Origin: Tenuifilum thalassicum
GTDB lineage: Bacteria; Bacteroidota; Bacteroidia; Bacteroidales; Tenuifilaceae
Direction of reading: 5' to 3'
Assembly: GCF_013265555.1 (NCBI RefSeq)
Contig: NZ_CP041345.1
Location: 2,774,581 to 2,838,580 of the forward strand
DNA length: 64,000 nucleotides
In this document: positions 42,700-51,240 of the stretch, piece by piece
Position numbering within the stretch: position 1 is the first letter of the stretch
How the letters are laid out: each line of letters starts with the position of its first letter
Position numbers and translations under genes: made by a program
Notes under the pieces: model-generated
What the model saw: only the letters and a program-made list of their open reading frames with translations
The model's database searches: none
Told to the model about the DNA's origin: nothing

Positions 42700-43584
42700 A
42701 TGAAAAACGATACGAGAGCCTATTTCTTAGCATCATTTGTTGTTTTGTTTTGGGGAACATCGGCTACTGCATTTAAAATTGGCCTTCAATATATGTCTCC
42801 TGCTCATCTCCTTTTTTGGTCGTCGCTATTTGCATCAACCATTCTTTTTATCGTTTTAGCTTTCCAGAAAAAGTTAAAGCTACTTAAGTTTAAGAATGGT
42901 AAAGAGTTCGGCTTGTCAGTGGCAGAAGCAACTCTTAATCCGTTCTTATACTACCTAGTCCTTTTTGAGGCGTATAACCTTCTGCCAGCTCAAGTAGCGC
43001 AACCACTAAACTATATTTGGCCAATCGTTTTAGTGATTCTTGCAGCACTCTTTTTTAAGCACTCCTTACATTATACCGACATTATAGCCCTTATAGCCAG
43101 CTTAATCGGGGTTGCATTTATATCGTCGCAGGGTAATATTAACATCTTTGCAAAATCAAATCCTGTAGGTGTTTTGTTGGCAATTAGTAGCTCGATTGTT
43201 TGGGCTAGCTTTTGGATAATAAACATGTACGATAAAAACCGGGATGAGGAAGTGAAACTCTGCATTAGTTTTGCTTTTGCAACCATTTTTATGCTTTTAT
43301 ATATAATTCTTTCATCAAAAAACATCACTTTTAACCTTAAGGGGATTTCTGCTGCATTATACATTGGAGCATTCGAAATGGGTGTTACCTTTTTGCTATG
43401 GCTCAAAGCACTAAACTCAACATCAAATACTGCCCGATTGGGTAATTTTTCTTACCTTGTTCCTTTTGTTTCCCTTGTATTTGTAAGTTTGATTCTGCAT
43501 GAAAAGATTGTTTGGACTACCTTTATAGGGTTACTAATTATTATTGGAGCAATTATATTTCAGCGGATTTCTAAAAAAAATTAA
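42700..43584 (+). CDS. EamA/DMT family transporter
   Basis: 294 residues with about ten predicted TM helices, e.g. AYFLASFVVLFWGTSATAF, HLLFWSSLFASTILFIVLAF, IIALIASLIGVAFIS and TFIGLLIIIGAIIF. The two EamA repeats of five helices each are visible. The EATLNPFLYYLVLFEAYNLLPAQVAQPLNYIWP segment is typical of aromatic amino-acid and metabolite exporters, but the substrate cannot be read. It precedes an S41 peptidase lipoprotein by nine bases, likely cotranscribed. Confidence 0.9.
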   Translation: MKNDTRAYFLASFVVLFWGTSATAFKIGLQYMSPAHLLFWSSLFASTILFIVLAFQKKLKLLKFKNGKEFGLSVAEATLNPFLYYLVLFEAYNLLPAQVAQPLNYIWPIVLVILAALFFKHSLHYTDIIALIASLIGVAFISSQGNINIFAKSNPVGVLLAISSSIVWASFWIINMYDKNRDEEVKLCISFAFATIFMLLYIILSSKNITFNLKGISAALYIGAFEMGVTFLLWLKALNSTSNTARLGNFSYLVPFVSLVFVSLILHEKIVWTTFIGLLIIIGAIIFQRISKKN

Positions 43585-43593
43585 AGTAGAGCT

Positions 43594-44853
43594 ATGAAAA
43601 ATAAGATAATTGCACTTTTCGCTTTAACCGCACTGCTCATTCTTACCTCATGCGAAAAGGATGATCAATCGAGCAATGCAATCATAAATAAATCAACTTA
43701 TGAGTTGATGAAGGAATGGTACTTTTGGTACGACCAGTTGCCAGAGGTTGATCCTAATAGCTATCCCGATCCAAAGGCTTTAGTAGAAGCGATTCGTGTT
43801 AACCCACCCGATAGATGGAGTTATGTTACAACCAAGCAGGAACACGATGCTTACTACAAGCAAGCAGAATACATAGGTTTTGGATTTGGTACTGCCTTTA
43901 CAGAAGATTCTAAACTTTATATCACCTTTGTTTTTAAGTCGTCGCAACTTTATGCGGCAGGAATCAGAAGGGGTTGGGAGATTATAGGAATCGATGGACA
44001 AACTCCTACACCAGACAATTACGCTAATCTTCTAGGTCCTTCAGAGGAAGGAGTAACAAAAACTTTTACCTTCAAATCGCCTGAAGGGAATATAGTTGAA
44101 CACACCTTTGTAAAAGGCCACATCGACATTAATACGGTATTAATGGATACTGTTTACAACTTCAATGAAAGAAAAGTGGGTTACTTCGTACTAAAAAGTT
44201 TTGTTGAAAAAACGGCTGATGAACTTGAAACTGTTTTTCAGAAATTTAAAAAGGAAAATGTTGACGAGCTAATTTGTGATTTACGTTACAACACTGGTGG
44301 ACTTGTTAGCGTTTCATGCCTACTGGGGAGCCTACTTTATCAAGTTAGTGATACCAATACCGTTTTTGGGAGTTATGTGCATAACGATAAAAAAACGGAT
44401 AACAACTCTTCGATATACTTTAAACCCAATGCTAATGCGCTTGTGTTAGATAGAGTACTGTTCATTACTACTGAGAACACAGCATCAGCAAGCGAACTAG
44501 TAATTAATGCGCTAAAACCATACATAACCGTTTCCCTTATAGGAAGCAGAACCCATGGTAAGCCTGTTGGCATGTATTCGTTTGCTTTTAACGACCCAAC
44601 TATAGATTGGTTAATAGTTCCAGTATGTTTTACAATACGCAACGCCAAGAATGAAGGCGATTACTATGATGGTATACCTGTTGATGTTGAGGCAGATGAT
44701 GATATCTTCACCCCCTTTGGTGAAATAACCGAGAATAGCCTAAATTCAGCCCTTACTTATTTAGGAATAAGTACCAGTAAGGTTTCAAAGCATACTGTAA
44801 AATCTAAGGCAATTACAGGTAAAGGACTTTACGAGGAAATTGGAGCATGGTAA
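43594..44853 (+). CDS. S41 family peptidase, lipoprotein
   Basis: 419 residues with lipobox LILTSC at the end of the signal peptide. An N-terminal helical domain (YELMKEWYFWYDQLP) is followed by a PDZ-like domain (FKSSQLYAAGIRRGWEIIGIDG), then the tail-specific protease core: GYFVLKSFVEKTADELE, LICDLRYNTGGLVS, and the catalytic serine in TENTASASELVINAL with the following GSRTHGKPVGMYSF supplying the lysine. This class processes misfolded or C-terminal peptides in the periplasm. It follows the DMT transporter. Catalytic residues are present, so activity is expected. Confidence 0.92.
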   Translation: MKNKIIALFALTALLILTSCEKDDQSSNAIINKSTYELMKEWYFWYDQLPEVDPNSYPDPKALVEAIRVNPPDRWSYVTTKQEHDAYYKQAEYIGFGFGTAFTEDSKLYITFVFKSSQLYAAGIRRGWEIIGIDGQTPTPDNYANLLGPSEEGVTKTFTFKSPEGNIVEHTFVKGHIDINTVLMDTVYNFNERKVGYFVLKSFVEKTADELETVFQKFKKENVDELICDLRYNTGGLVSVSCLLGSLLYQVSDTNTVFGSYVHNDKKTDNNSSIYFKPNANALVLDRVLFITTENTASASELVINALKPYITVSLIGSRTHGKPVGMYSFAFNDPTIDWLIVPVCFTIRNAKNEGDYYDGIPVDVEADDDIFTPFGEITENSLNSALTYLGISTSKVSKHTVKSKAITGKGLYEEIGAW

Positions 44854-44883
44854 CTGTTTTCTTTCCCTTATTATCCTTTTTAC

Positions 44884-44954
44884 TTTACCCTTAATCCTTA
44901 ATCCTTTATCCTTAATCCTTTATCCTTTATCATTAATCCTTATATCTTTAATCC
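44884..44954 (+). repeat. Tandem 7-bp repeats upstream of ruvC
   Basis: About ten units alternating TTAATCC and TTTATCC, with a few altered units, end just before the ruvC start at 44962. Noncoding and probably variable in copy number. Confidence 0.85.
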
Positions 44955-44961
44955 TTAAAAC

Positions 44962-45522
44962 ATGACATCTGCAAGAACCATACTAGGAATAGACCCCGGA
45001 ACAAATGTTATGGGCTATGGAATAATACGATGTACAGGTAAAAACTCAGCTAAACTAGTTGTTCTTGGAGTAATTGAACTTAAAAAATTCCCCGACCATT
45101 ACACCAAGCTAAAGGTTATTTACGAAAGGGTTCAGCATTTAGTTGATGAGTACAAGCCTAATGAAGTGGCTATAGAAGCGCCTTTTTACGGCAAAAATGT
45201 TCAAAGTATGCTTAAACTTGGAAGGGCACAAGGAGTTGCCATGGCTGCAGTTCTTTCGCGCTCCATTCCAATCTACGAATATGCCCCTCGTAAAATAAAG
45301 ATGGCAATTACAGGTGTAGGGAGCGCCTCAAAAGAACAGGTTGCTGCCATGCTAAAAAGCATCCTAGGAGAAAAAGACTTTGACCAGAAACATTTGGATG
45401 CAACCGACGGCCTAGCAGCTGCTGTATGCCATTTTTTCCAAGGCGAGCAATCTTCAAACGACGGCAAAGCAAGGAGTTGGGAAGATTTTATTAGAAAGAA
45501 TCCAGACAGAATTAAAAAGTAA
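44962..45522 (+). CDS. ruvC: Crossover junction endodeoxyribonuclease RuvC
   Basis: 186 residues. Holliday-junction resolvase acting with RuvAB. The RNase H-like core has [12 protein letters not shown] with the first aspartate, [11 protein letters not shown] with the glutamate, and the terminal aspartate cluster [14 protein letters not shown]. Length is normal. The gene follows the tandem TTAATCC repeats and ends in a perfect bidirectional terminator. No ruvA or ruvB is in the window. Confidence 0.96.
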   Translation: MTSARTILGIDPGTNVMGYGIIRCTGKNSAKLVVLGVIELKKFPDHYTKLKVIYERVQHLVDEYKPNEVAIEAPFYGKNVQSMLKLGRAQGVAMAAVLSRSIPIYEYAPRKIKMAITGVGSASKEQVAAMLKSILGEKDFDQKHLDATDGLAAAVCHFFQGEQSSNDGKARSWEDFIRKNPDRIKK

Positions 45523-45540
45523 GAGTTCCCTTTTAAAATA

Positions 45541-45566
45541 AACCCCGATAATATATTATCGGGGTT
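45541..45566. terminator. Perfect 26-bp palindromic terminator
   Basis: AACCCCGATAATA joined to its exact reverse complement, followed by TTTT on the plus strand and AAAA before it, separates convergent ruvC and the aminotransferase. It can work in both directions. Confidence 0.9.
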
Positions 45567-45591
45567 TTAACTTTTAAATCTATAGGATTTC

Positions 45592-46791
45592 TTACAGGGT
45601 TCTACCTGGGTACTGCTTTAATGCTATATCGAGGCATTCAATTGCATTTTTCAAATCATCAACATTTAATACGTATGCAATGCGAACCTCATTTTTTCCA
45701 AGACCTGGTGTAGAGTAGAATCCAGTTGCTGGAGCAAGCATAACAGTTTGGTTGTTATGCTCAAAATGCTCTAATAACCACTGAGCAAACTTATCGCTAT
45801 CGTCAATAGGCAGCTTTACAACGGTGTAGAATGCACCTTTTGGCTTGGGGCAGTAAACACCCTCCATTTTATTAAGCGCCTCAACCATAAAATCACGACG
45901 TTTAATATACTCGTCGTAAACCTCTTTGAAGTACTCTGCTGGTGTATTCAAAGCGCCTTCAGCAGCAATCTGTCCGAATGAAGGTGGTGATAGGCGTGCT
46001 TGAGCAAATTTCATGGCTGTAGCAATCACCTCTTTATTCCTGGTAACAAGTGCGCCAATCCTAACACCACACATGCTGTAACGCTTGGAAACGGAATCCA
46101 TTAGAATAACATTATTCTCTAGGCCTTCAAGCATCATGGCTGAGAAATGTGAATTGCCGTCGTAGCAGAATTCACGGTAAACCTCGTCGGAAAACAGGTA
46201 TAAATCGTGTTTCTTAACGATGGTAGCTAGTTGCTCTAACTCTTCTTTAGAGTACAGGTAACCGGTAGGATTATTTGGATTACAAATTACAATTCCCTTT
46301 GTTTTTGGGGTGATTAGCTTTTCAAACTCTTCTACTGGAGGTAGCGCAAAATCATTCTCAATTGAAGAAACAATTGGTTTTACTACAACTCCGGCTTGAA
46401 CTGCAAAGCCATTGTAGTTAGCATAGAAAGGTTCAGGAATTATAACCTCATCGCCAGGGTTTAGGCAGGTTAAAAAAGCAATTGTAATTGCCTCAGACCC
46501 ACCGGCAGTAATAATCATGTCGTTATGGGTGATATCAATTCCCACATTCTGATAATACTTGGCAAGCCCCCTTCTATAACTCTCTATACCCGCTGAGTGG
46601 CTATACTCAACAACTTTAATATCGCAGTTCTTAACGGCATCAAGGGCTTCCTTAGGTGTGGGAATATCGGGTTGACCAATATTAAGGTGATAAACCTTCC
46701 TTCCTTTACGTTTTGCCTCTTCGGCATATGGCACCAACTTCCGAATGGGGGAAGCAGGCATTGCTAATCCTTTTTCTGATATTCTTGGCAT
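45592..46791 (-). CDS. Pyridoxal phosphate-dependent aminotransferase (fold type I, class I/II)
   Basis: 399 residues from ATG 46791; a longer frame begins at 46848 but the 19 extra residues do not match the family. The start MPRISEKGLAMPASPIRKL is characteristic. GQPDIPTPKEALDAV, CNPNNPTGYLYSKEEL and SDEVYREFCYDG are the standard motifs, and Lys in SVSKRYSMCGVRIGAL binds the cofactor. The subfamily is close to aspartate/alanine-type or LL-diaminopimelate-type aminotransferases; the exact substrate is uncertain. Transcribed alone between two terminators. Confidence 0.93.
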   Translation of the reverse strand: MPRISEKGLAMPASPIRKLVPYAEEAKRKGRKVYHLNIGQPDIPTPKEALDAVKNCDIKVVEYSHSAGIESYRRGLAKYYQNVGIDITHNDMIITAGGSEAITIAFLTCLNPGDEVIIPEPFYANYNGFAVQAGVVVKPIVSSIENDFALPPVEEFEKLITPKTKGIVICNPNNPTGYLYSKEELEQLATIVKKHDLYLFSDEVYREFCYDGNSHFSAMMLEGLENNVILMDSVSKRYSMCGVRIGALVTRNKEVIATAMKFAQARLSPPSFGQIAAEGALNTPAEYFKEVYDEYIKRRDFMVEALNKMEGVYCPKPKGAFYTVVKLPIDDSDKFAQWLLEHFEHNNQTVMLAPATGFYSTPGLGKNEVRIAYVLNVDDLKNAIECLDIALKQYPGRTL

Positions 46792-46873
46792 GGCGTTTAT
46801 TAGTTTAGTTTCTGATTTGATGGCAAATCTATTGAATTGGTTTAACAAATATATAGCATTATGCTATAAAACA

Positions 46874-46910
46874 TTTTAGGCCCATCCCCATAATGAGGGT
46901 GAGCCTAAAA
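46874..46910 (-). terminator. Terminator of the secG operon
   Basis: An 8-bp outer stem TTTTAGGC/GCCTAAAA (46874-46881 with 46903-46910) continues inward with several more pairs around a short loop. It lies about 45 bases after the secG stop. Confidence 0.75.
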
Positions 46911-46955
46911 CAAACCACTAATATTTTTAAGCGCTAAAGCAATGATTTTCTTGAT

Positions 46956-47288
46956 TTAGTTAGCTGAATCACTACTTTGTTCTGTAGGTATTGGAATCTC
47001 TGGCAATGCAGTTGGTTGATTTTCTTTAACCTTCGACTCAACAACAGACTTCTGTTCTTCACCATGTTTAGGCTGAGTAATAGTAGCTAATAAACTTAAC
47101 GCAACTAATGCAATAGCTAAATACCAAGTTGCTTTTTCTAAGAAATCGGCTGTACGACGAGCGCCCATCACCTGATTAGAACCAGCAAAGGTCGATGACA
47201 ATCCACCACCTTTGGGATTCTGTGCTAAAACGATAAGTATCAGTAGTATTGATACTATCACTACAAATGTCATTATAATCGTAAACAT
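46956..47288 (-). CDS. secG: Preprotein translocase subunit SecG
   Basis: 110 residues with two TM helices (IIMTFVVIVSILLILIVLAQ and ATWYLAIALVALSLLATIT). NPKGGGLSSTFAGSNQVMGAR between them is the SecG signature. The C-terminal 35 residues are charged and proline-rich, a Bacteroidota-type extension. Last gene of an operon after the sigma-54 activator, lptE and the lysine-rich protein. Confidence 0.95.
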   Translation of the reverse strand: MFTIIMTFVVIVSILLILIVLAQNPKGGGLSSTFAGSNQVMGARRTADFLEKATWYLAIALVALSLLATITQPKHGEEQKSVVESKVKENQPTALPEIPIPTEQSSDSAN

Positions 47289-47313
47289 CGCTTATGGTAA
47301 TTTATAGTTTAAC

Positions 47314-48183
47314 TTATTCTTGTTGTTCCTTTTTGAGCTTTTCAATCTGGTCGGCAAAGTAACTACTTTTTTCTGGATATTTCAAACGTAATTTTTCGTA
47401 AACAGTAATTGCTTTGTCAATATAACCCTGAAGAGCATAAATCTCTGCTAAAGTTTCTGTAGCAAGTTCTTCTGGTTCTTTTACGGAATGAACCGATATG
47501 TCCTCTACATTCTCAGCTTCTACTGGTTTTTGCGGTGCAACTGGACGAGGGATAGTAGGCTGCTCCGTAATAAATTTTTCTATTAGGTCGGAAGTATTAT
47601 TTTGTGCCTCACTACCATTCTCAATTAGCTCAAGAATATCAGTGTCATCAAAACTTGTCTTTTTTGAATCGGCATCAATGGTAATCGTAGGCTTTTCATC
47701 ATTATCAATAAGCAATATTGCATCATCGTCTCTCTTTTTCTTTGGCCTACCTCGTTTCTTTGCTGGTTTAGAACCCTCAACCTCCGATGACTTAGCAGCT
47801 GCAGTTTTTTTACTTTTAGTAGATTTTTTGGCTGTAGTTTTTTTCTTAGCCGCAGATTTTTCCTTGCTCTCTTTTGGGGGCTTCTCTTCAAGTTCTTCTT
47901 TAGCAACCTTTGGTTCAGCTTCTTTAGTTTTACTAATGGAATCAACCTCATTAAGTTCAGACAGCAAAGAAACTAAGTATCGACGATTTGGGATAAAAAT
48001 AGACTGCTTGGCAAGTTCACTTTTGAACTTATTGATATCGGTTTTATATAGTGCAAGAAGTTTTACTATTCGACCCGCAGTAAAAAACGGGTAACGCGAT
48101 AATAGGTCATCCAGCTCATCGCACTTAGTTTGTGTGCAAAGCTGGACATCATTAATCAGGTTATAAAATTCTTGCTTTTCCAT
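47314..48183 (-). CDS. Lysine-rich protein with AT-hook-like motif and TPR-like C-terminus
   Basis: 289 residues, no signal peptide. Residues 1-75 are helical (DELDDLLSRYPFFTAGRIVKLLALYKTD). The middle (about 80-150) is an almost pure lysine/alanine/serine/glutamate stretch (KKKTTAKKSTKSKK) ending in an AT-hook-like KRGRPKKKRDDD. The C-terminus has a TPR-type repeat (ETLAEIYALQGYIDKAITVYEKLRLKYPE). Such proteins accompany lptE and secG in Bacteroidota. The basic segment suggests DNA, RNA or membrane-surface binding; function unknown. Confidence 0.6.
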   Translation of the reverse strand: MEKQEFYNLINDVQLCTQTKCDELDDLLSRYPFFTAGRIVKLLALYKTDINKFKSELAKQSIFIPNRRYLVSLLSELNEVDSISKTKEAEPKVAKEELEEKPPKESKEKSAAKKKTTAKKSTKSKKTAAAKSSEVEGSKPAKKRGRPKKKRDDDAILLIDNDEKPTITIDADSKKTSFDDTDILELIENGSEAQNNTSDLIEKFITEQPTIPRPVAPQKPVEAENVEDISVHSVKEPEELATETLAEIYALQGYIDKAITVYEKLRLKYPEKSSYFADQIEKLKKEQQE

Positions 48184-48186
48184 TAT

Positions 48187-48702
48187 TTACCAATTTGATG
48201 CAGCTGCATTGAATATGTCATCTACTAATTTTTCTACAATTTCCTGTACTAACGATTGCTCAACCTGGGCAAAATTCTGGTTGCTATCAAAAACAGCATA
48301 CTGGGTAAACGTCTTGTCAAAACTTTGCTTTGGGTCTATTGCGTTTACAAATTTAACCTTCACAGATATCGTTAACCTATTCTGTGCAGCTATTTCGTTA
48401 CCTTGAATTGCAGAAGGCGCAATATTGTAAGTAACTATTTGCCCAGAAAATGCAAAATCGCCAAAATCTTGAACAGGCGAAAGGCTCGTTTGAGTTAAAA
48501 ATCGATTTTTAAGCTCCTCGGTAATATAGTTAGCTAACGTGGGGTTAACAATGCTTGCTAAGTTCTGAAAAAGTTCAACGCTAAATGTTTTTGCTTCGGG
48601 TGGAATTGAAGCTCCTGTAAAAGTATAGCTAACCTTACAACTATTCTGTGAGAGTAAAGCAAAAAGTAAAATCAGTAAAGCAGCAACCTTGCGTTTTATC
48701 AT
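48187..48702 (-). CDS. lptE: LptE-family outer-membrane LPS-assembly lipoprotein
   Basis: 171 residues. Hydrophobic start LLILLFALLSQNSC with a cysteine at the signal-peptide end, then YTFTGASIPPEAKTFSVELFQNLASIVNPTL, the LptE-type fold pattern of Bacteroidota. In Proteobacteria LptE plugs the LptD barrel that inserts LPS in the outer membrane. Two bases from the sigma-54 activator stop and three from the next gene, a compact operon. The symbol is used by family, not by close sequence identity. Confidence 0.85.
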   Translation of the reverse strand: MIKRKVAALLILLFALLSQNSCKVSYTFTGASIPPEAKTFSVELFQNLASIVNPTLANYITEELKNRFLTQTSLSPVQDFGDFAFSGQIVTYNIAPSAIQGNEIAAQNRLTISVKVKFVNAIDPKQSFDKTFTQYAVFDSNQNFAQVEQSLVQEIVEKLVDDIFNAAASNW

Positions 48703-48704
48703 AG

Positions 48705-49958
48705 CTAAAGATTAATTTTATACTCTTTTATTTTCCTATAAAGTGTTCGTTCTGATATCCCTAAATCTTGCGCAGCTAATTTCCTTCTACCATTGTGTTT
48801 TTCTAGTGCCTTTATTATAAGTTCTTTCTCCTTCTCCTCAAGCGAAAGAGTTTCCTCTTGAATTTCTTCAGTATCCTGAATATCGCTTAAATCCTTAACA
48901 AAAGCTTTACTTTCGGATGGTCGTGCAATGGTAGGAGAAATAATTGGCTCATTGACGCTTGAATTCATGTCTTGGAATATGGGCGAGGAAGAAATCTGCT
49001 CAGCCGATACTTTACCTGATCGCATTAGATCAAAAACAAGCTTTTTGAGCTCATTCATATCGCTTCGCATGTCATACAAAATCTTATAGAGGATTTCACG
49101 CTCAGTGGCAAAGGTTTGCTCGTCAACAACACCCCTTTTGTTAAAGAGGGTTGGAAGCTGCGATGAGCTATAATCAGGCAGGTAACGCTTTAGCGTTTCA
49201 GCATCGATATCCCTTTTTTGTTCAATTATTGAGATTTGTTCAGTAACGTTTTTAAGTTGTCGAACATTCCCAGGCCAATAATACGAAATAAGTACCTTAC
49301 GTGCCTCATCATCTAAAACAATTGGGGGCATTCTATACTTCTCGGCAAAATCAACAGCAAATTTTCTAAATAGTAATGGGATATCCTCTTTACGGTCACG
49401 CAACGGGGGAATTGTTATCGGCACAGTGTTCAAACGGTAGTAGAGGTCTTCGCGGAACTTGTTTTCTGTTATTGCATCAACAAGATTAACATTGGTGGCA
49501 GCAACAACACGTACATTTGTTTTTTGAACCTTTGATGAACCAACACGAATAAATTCGCCAGTCTCCAAAACTCTCAGTAGTCTCACCTGCGTTGAGAGTG
49601 GTAGCTCTCCCACCTCATCTAAAAAGATTGTTCCTCCATCGGCAACCTCAAAATATCCTTTTCGGCTATCGGTTGCACCAGTAAAAGCGCCCTTCTCGTG
49701 TCCAAAAAGTTCGGAATCAATTGTTCCTTCGGGAATAGCACCACAGTTAACAGCAATATAAGTTCCATGCTTCCTTGAACTGTAGCTATGTATGATTTGA
49801 GGAAACACCTCCTTACCCGTTCCACTCTCACCTGTAATTAAAACTGACAAATCGGTTGGTGCCACCTGTCGGGCAATATCAATTGCTCTATTCAGCAACG
49901 GGTTATTACCAATAATCCCAAAACGTTGTTTTATACTTTGTAATTCCATGTCTGCCAT
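48705..49958 (-). CDS. Sigma-54-dependent transcriptional activator (AAA+ plus Fis-type HTH)
   Basis: 417 residues from ATG 49958; ATG 49949 in frame is equally plausible because the -7 box lies so close. The protein has no receiver or sensory domain, only the central AAA+ domain (Walker A GESGTGKE, GAFTGA sigma-54-contact loop in EKGAFTGATDS, Walker B GGTIFLDEVGEL, FREDLYYRLNTVPI) and a C-terminal Fis-type helix-turn-helix (NGRRKLAAQDLGISERTLYRKIKEY). It stimulates transcription by sigma-54 polymerase. First gene of the lptE-secG operon. How it is controlled without a sensory domain is not evident; a serine-rich linker lies before the HTH. Confidence 0.93.
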   Translation of the reverse strand: MADMELQSIKQRFGIIGNNPLLNRAIDIARQVAPTDLSVLITGESGTGKEVFPQIIHSYSSRKHGTYIAVNCGAIPEGTIDSELFGHEKGAFTGATDSRKGYFEVADGGTIFLDEVGELPLSTQVRLLRVLETGEFIRVGSSKVQKTNVRVVAATNVNLVDAITENKFREDLYYRLNTVPITIPPLRDRKEDIPLLFRKFAVDFAEKYRMPPIVLDDEARKVLISYYWPGNVRQLKNVTEQISIIEQKRDIDAETLKRYLPDYSSSQLPTLFNKRGVVDEQTFATEREILYKILYDMRSDMNELKKLVFDLMRSGKVSAEQISSSPIFQDMNSSVNEPIISPTIARPSESKAFVKDLSDIQDTEEIQEETLSLEEKEKELIIKALEKHNGRRKLAAQDLGISERTLYRKIKEYKINL

Positions 49959-49966
49959 ATAACTGA

Positions 49967-49974
49967 CAAAATTA
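49967..49974 (-). promoter_or_regulatory. -7 box of the sigma-54 activator operon
   Basis: On the minus strand TAATTTTG, exact match to TAnnTTTG, only eight bases before ATG 49958. Its spacing to the start gives an almost leaderless message, or favours ATG 49949. It lies between the gene and the IS30 insertion, so the insertion left this box intact. Confidence 0.6.
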
Positions 49975-50028
49975 CATAAAATTTCCGCATTATATTGCCT
50001 AAGATATAAAGAAATTAAATCCGTAAAT

Positions 50029-50988
50029 TCAACAAGCAAATGCGACACAATTAAAGAACTCTGTTTTTGGAGTACTAAAATGCAAAGTCTTCCTTGGTCT
50101 TCTGTTTATTTTATGTTGTACATGTTTCACAAAATCTGAATCAAAGTTATCAAAATTTGATTTTTTAGGGATGTACTGTCTTATTAATTTATTAGAGTAC
50201 TCACTTAATCCCCTTTCCCAAGAAGAATATGGATGAGCGAAGTAAAAGTCAGCCTGCAATTTTTTCGCTATTTTTTCATGTCTGGCAAATTCGGAACCGT
50301 TATCACTGGTTATTGATTTTACGCTGTTCTTATAGGGCAGTAGCATTCTAATTACGGTATTAGCAAGTCCATCTGCATCTTTACCATCCTCCAATTTCCT
50401 TATTAAAATCATTGATGTTTTTCTTTCAACTAAAGTTACCATTGCTCCTTTATTATTCCTCCCAACAATTAGGTCAATCTCCCAATCACCAAAACGCTCC
50501 TTGTTGTTTATTACAGCAGGCCTATCGTCAATGGAAACCTTGTTTTTTATAACTACACGCTTCCCTCCAACAGGACGATTGCGGTGTTTTAGCTTATGCC
50601 GCATATGCTTATGCAGCTCCCCTCCAGCCTGTTTATCTGCCCTTATGTACTGGTATATTCTTTCATGAGATACCATTTCAATTCCATTTCTATCACAATG
50701 TCCCTTTATTTGCTCAGGCGACCACTGCTCTTCTTTTATCCAATTGTCTATCTTTACTTGCATGCTTGTATCAAACCTGCGATTCTGACAGAAACGCTCT
50801 TTCCTCTCTTCCGCTAACTCGTTAGCAGAATCAGGATTATAAGCACCTCGCTTGCTACTATTGCGACTTATTTCACGATAAATAGTGCTCTTGTGAACTT
50901 TTAAAGCCCTGGCTATTTCACTTTTTGTTTTCCCGCAATCCAAATACGCTTTTAATGCGTATCTTTGCTCCAATGTCAAATGCTTCAT
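50029..50988 (-). CDS. IS30 family transposase
   Basis: 319 residues from ATG 50988 (an earlier ATG at 51012 adds eight). N-terminal HTH_38-type helix-turn-helix (LTLEQRYALKAYLDCGKTKSEIARALKVHKSTIYREI), then the DDE integrase: FGDWEIDLIVG, SITSDNGSEFA and a third acidic residue in SWERGLSEYSNKLIRQYIPK. All catalytic residues are present, so the enzyme could be active. The stop codon is outside the left inverted repeat, supplied by flanking DNA, so the exact C-terminus (VAFAC) may differ at other insertion sites. Confidence 0.93.
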   Translation of the reverse strand: MKHLTLEQRYALKAYLDCGKTKSEIARALKVHKSTIYREISRNSSKRGAYNPDSANELAEERKERFCQNRRFDTSMQVKIDNWIKEEQWSPEQIKGHCDRNGIEMVSHERIYQYIRADKQAGGELHKHMRHKLKHRNRPVGGKRVVIKNKVSIDDRPAVINNKERFGDWEIDLIVGRNNKGAMVTLVERKTSMILIRKLEDGKDADGLANTVIRMLLPYKNSVKSITSDNGSEFARHEKIAKKLQADFYFAHPYSSWERGLSEYSNKLIRQYIPKKSNFDNFDSDFVKHVQHKINRRPRKTLHFSTPKTEFFNCVAFAC

Positions 50989-51027
50989 CCGTATTTTTTT
51001 TGGCGAAAACAAAGGTCGAACATTTGC
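50036..51027 (-). mobile_element. IS30-family insertion sequence
   Basis: Inverted ends GCAAATGCGAC (50036-50046) and, on the other strand, GCAAATGTTCGAC (51015-51027) bound a 992-bp element with a single transposase gene. No clear target duplication is visible. Inserted about 78 bases upstream of the sigma-54 activator start. The adjacent gap 51028-51240 contains only the inverted repeat listed next. Confidence 0.8.
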
Positions 51028-51097
51028 ATTAAGAGAGAAAATACTTTTTAGTTTTTCTCTCTTTCTTTAATTTAAATTCTTTTCTTGTCGTTGCCTA

Positions 51098-51153
51098 TTG
51101 ATAATCAGAATAACTTTTTTAACGCTTTGCTAAAAGTTATTTCCGATTATCAA
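51098..51153. repeat. Imperfect 22-bp inverted repeat between IS30 and the sulfotransferase
   Basis: TTGATAATC-GA-ATAACTTTT (51098-51118) faces its near complement at 51132-51153 with a loop of 13 bases. No T run follows on the minus strand, so it is not obviously the sulfotransferase terminator. Confidence 0.6.
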
Positions 51154-51240
51154 CAGACCATCACCATCATCATTCAAGAATTTTTTTCGCATTTACTAAT
51201 TGAACTTTCAATCAATATAATATTGCCAACAAATAATAGT

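Noticed and set aside
46792-46848. Longer start for the aminotransferase
   Set aside because: The family begins at MPRIS; the extra 19 residues lack conservation by pattern.
47498-48094. A 198-codon plus-strand open frame
   Set aside because: Antisense to the lysine-rich protein gene. It is leucine/serine/phenylalanine-rich, the expected shadow of low-complexity lysine/glutamate coding.
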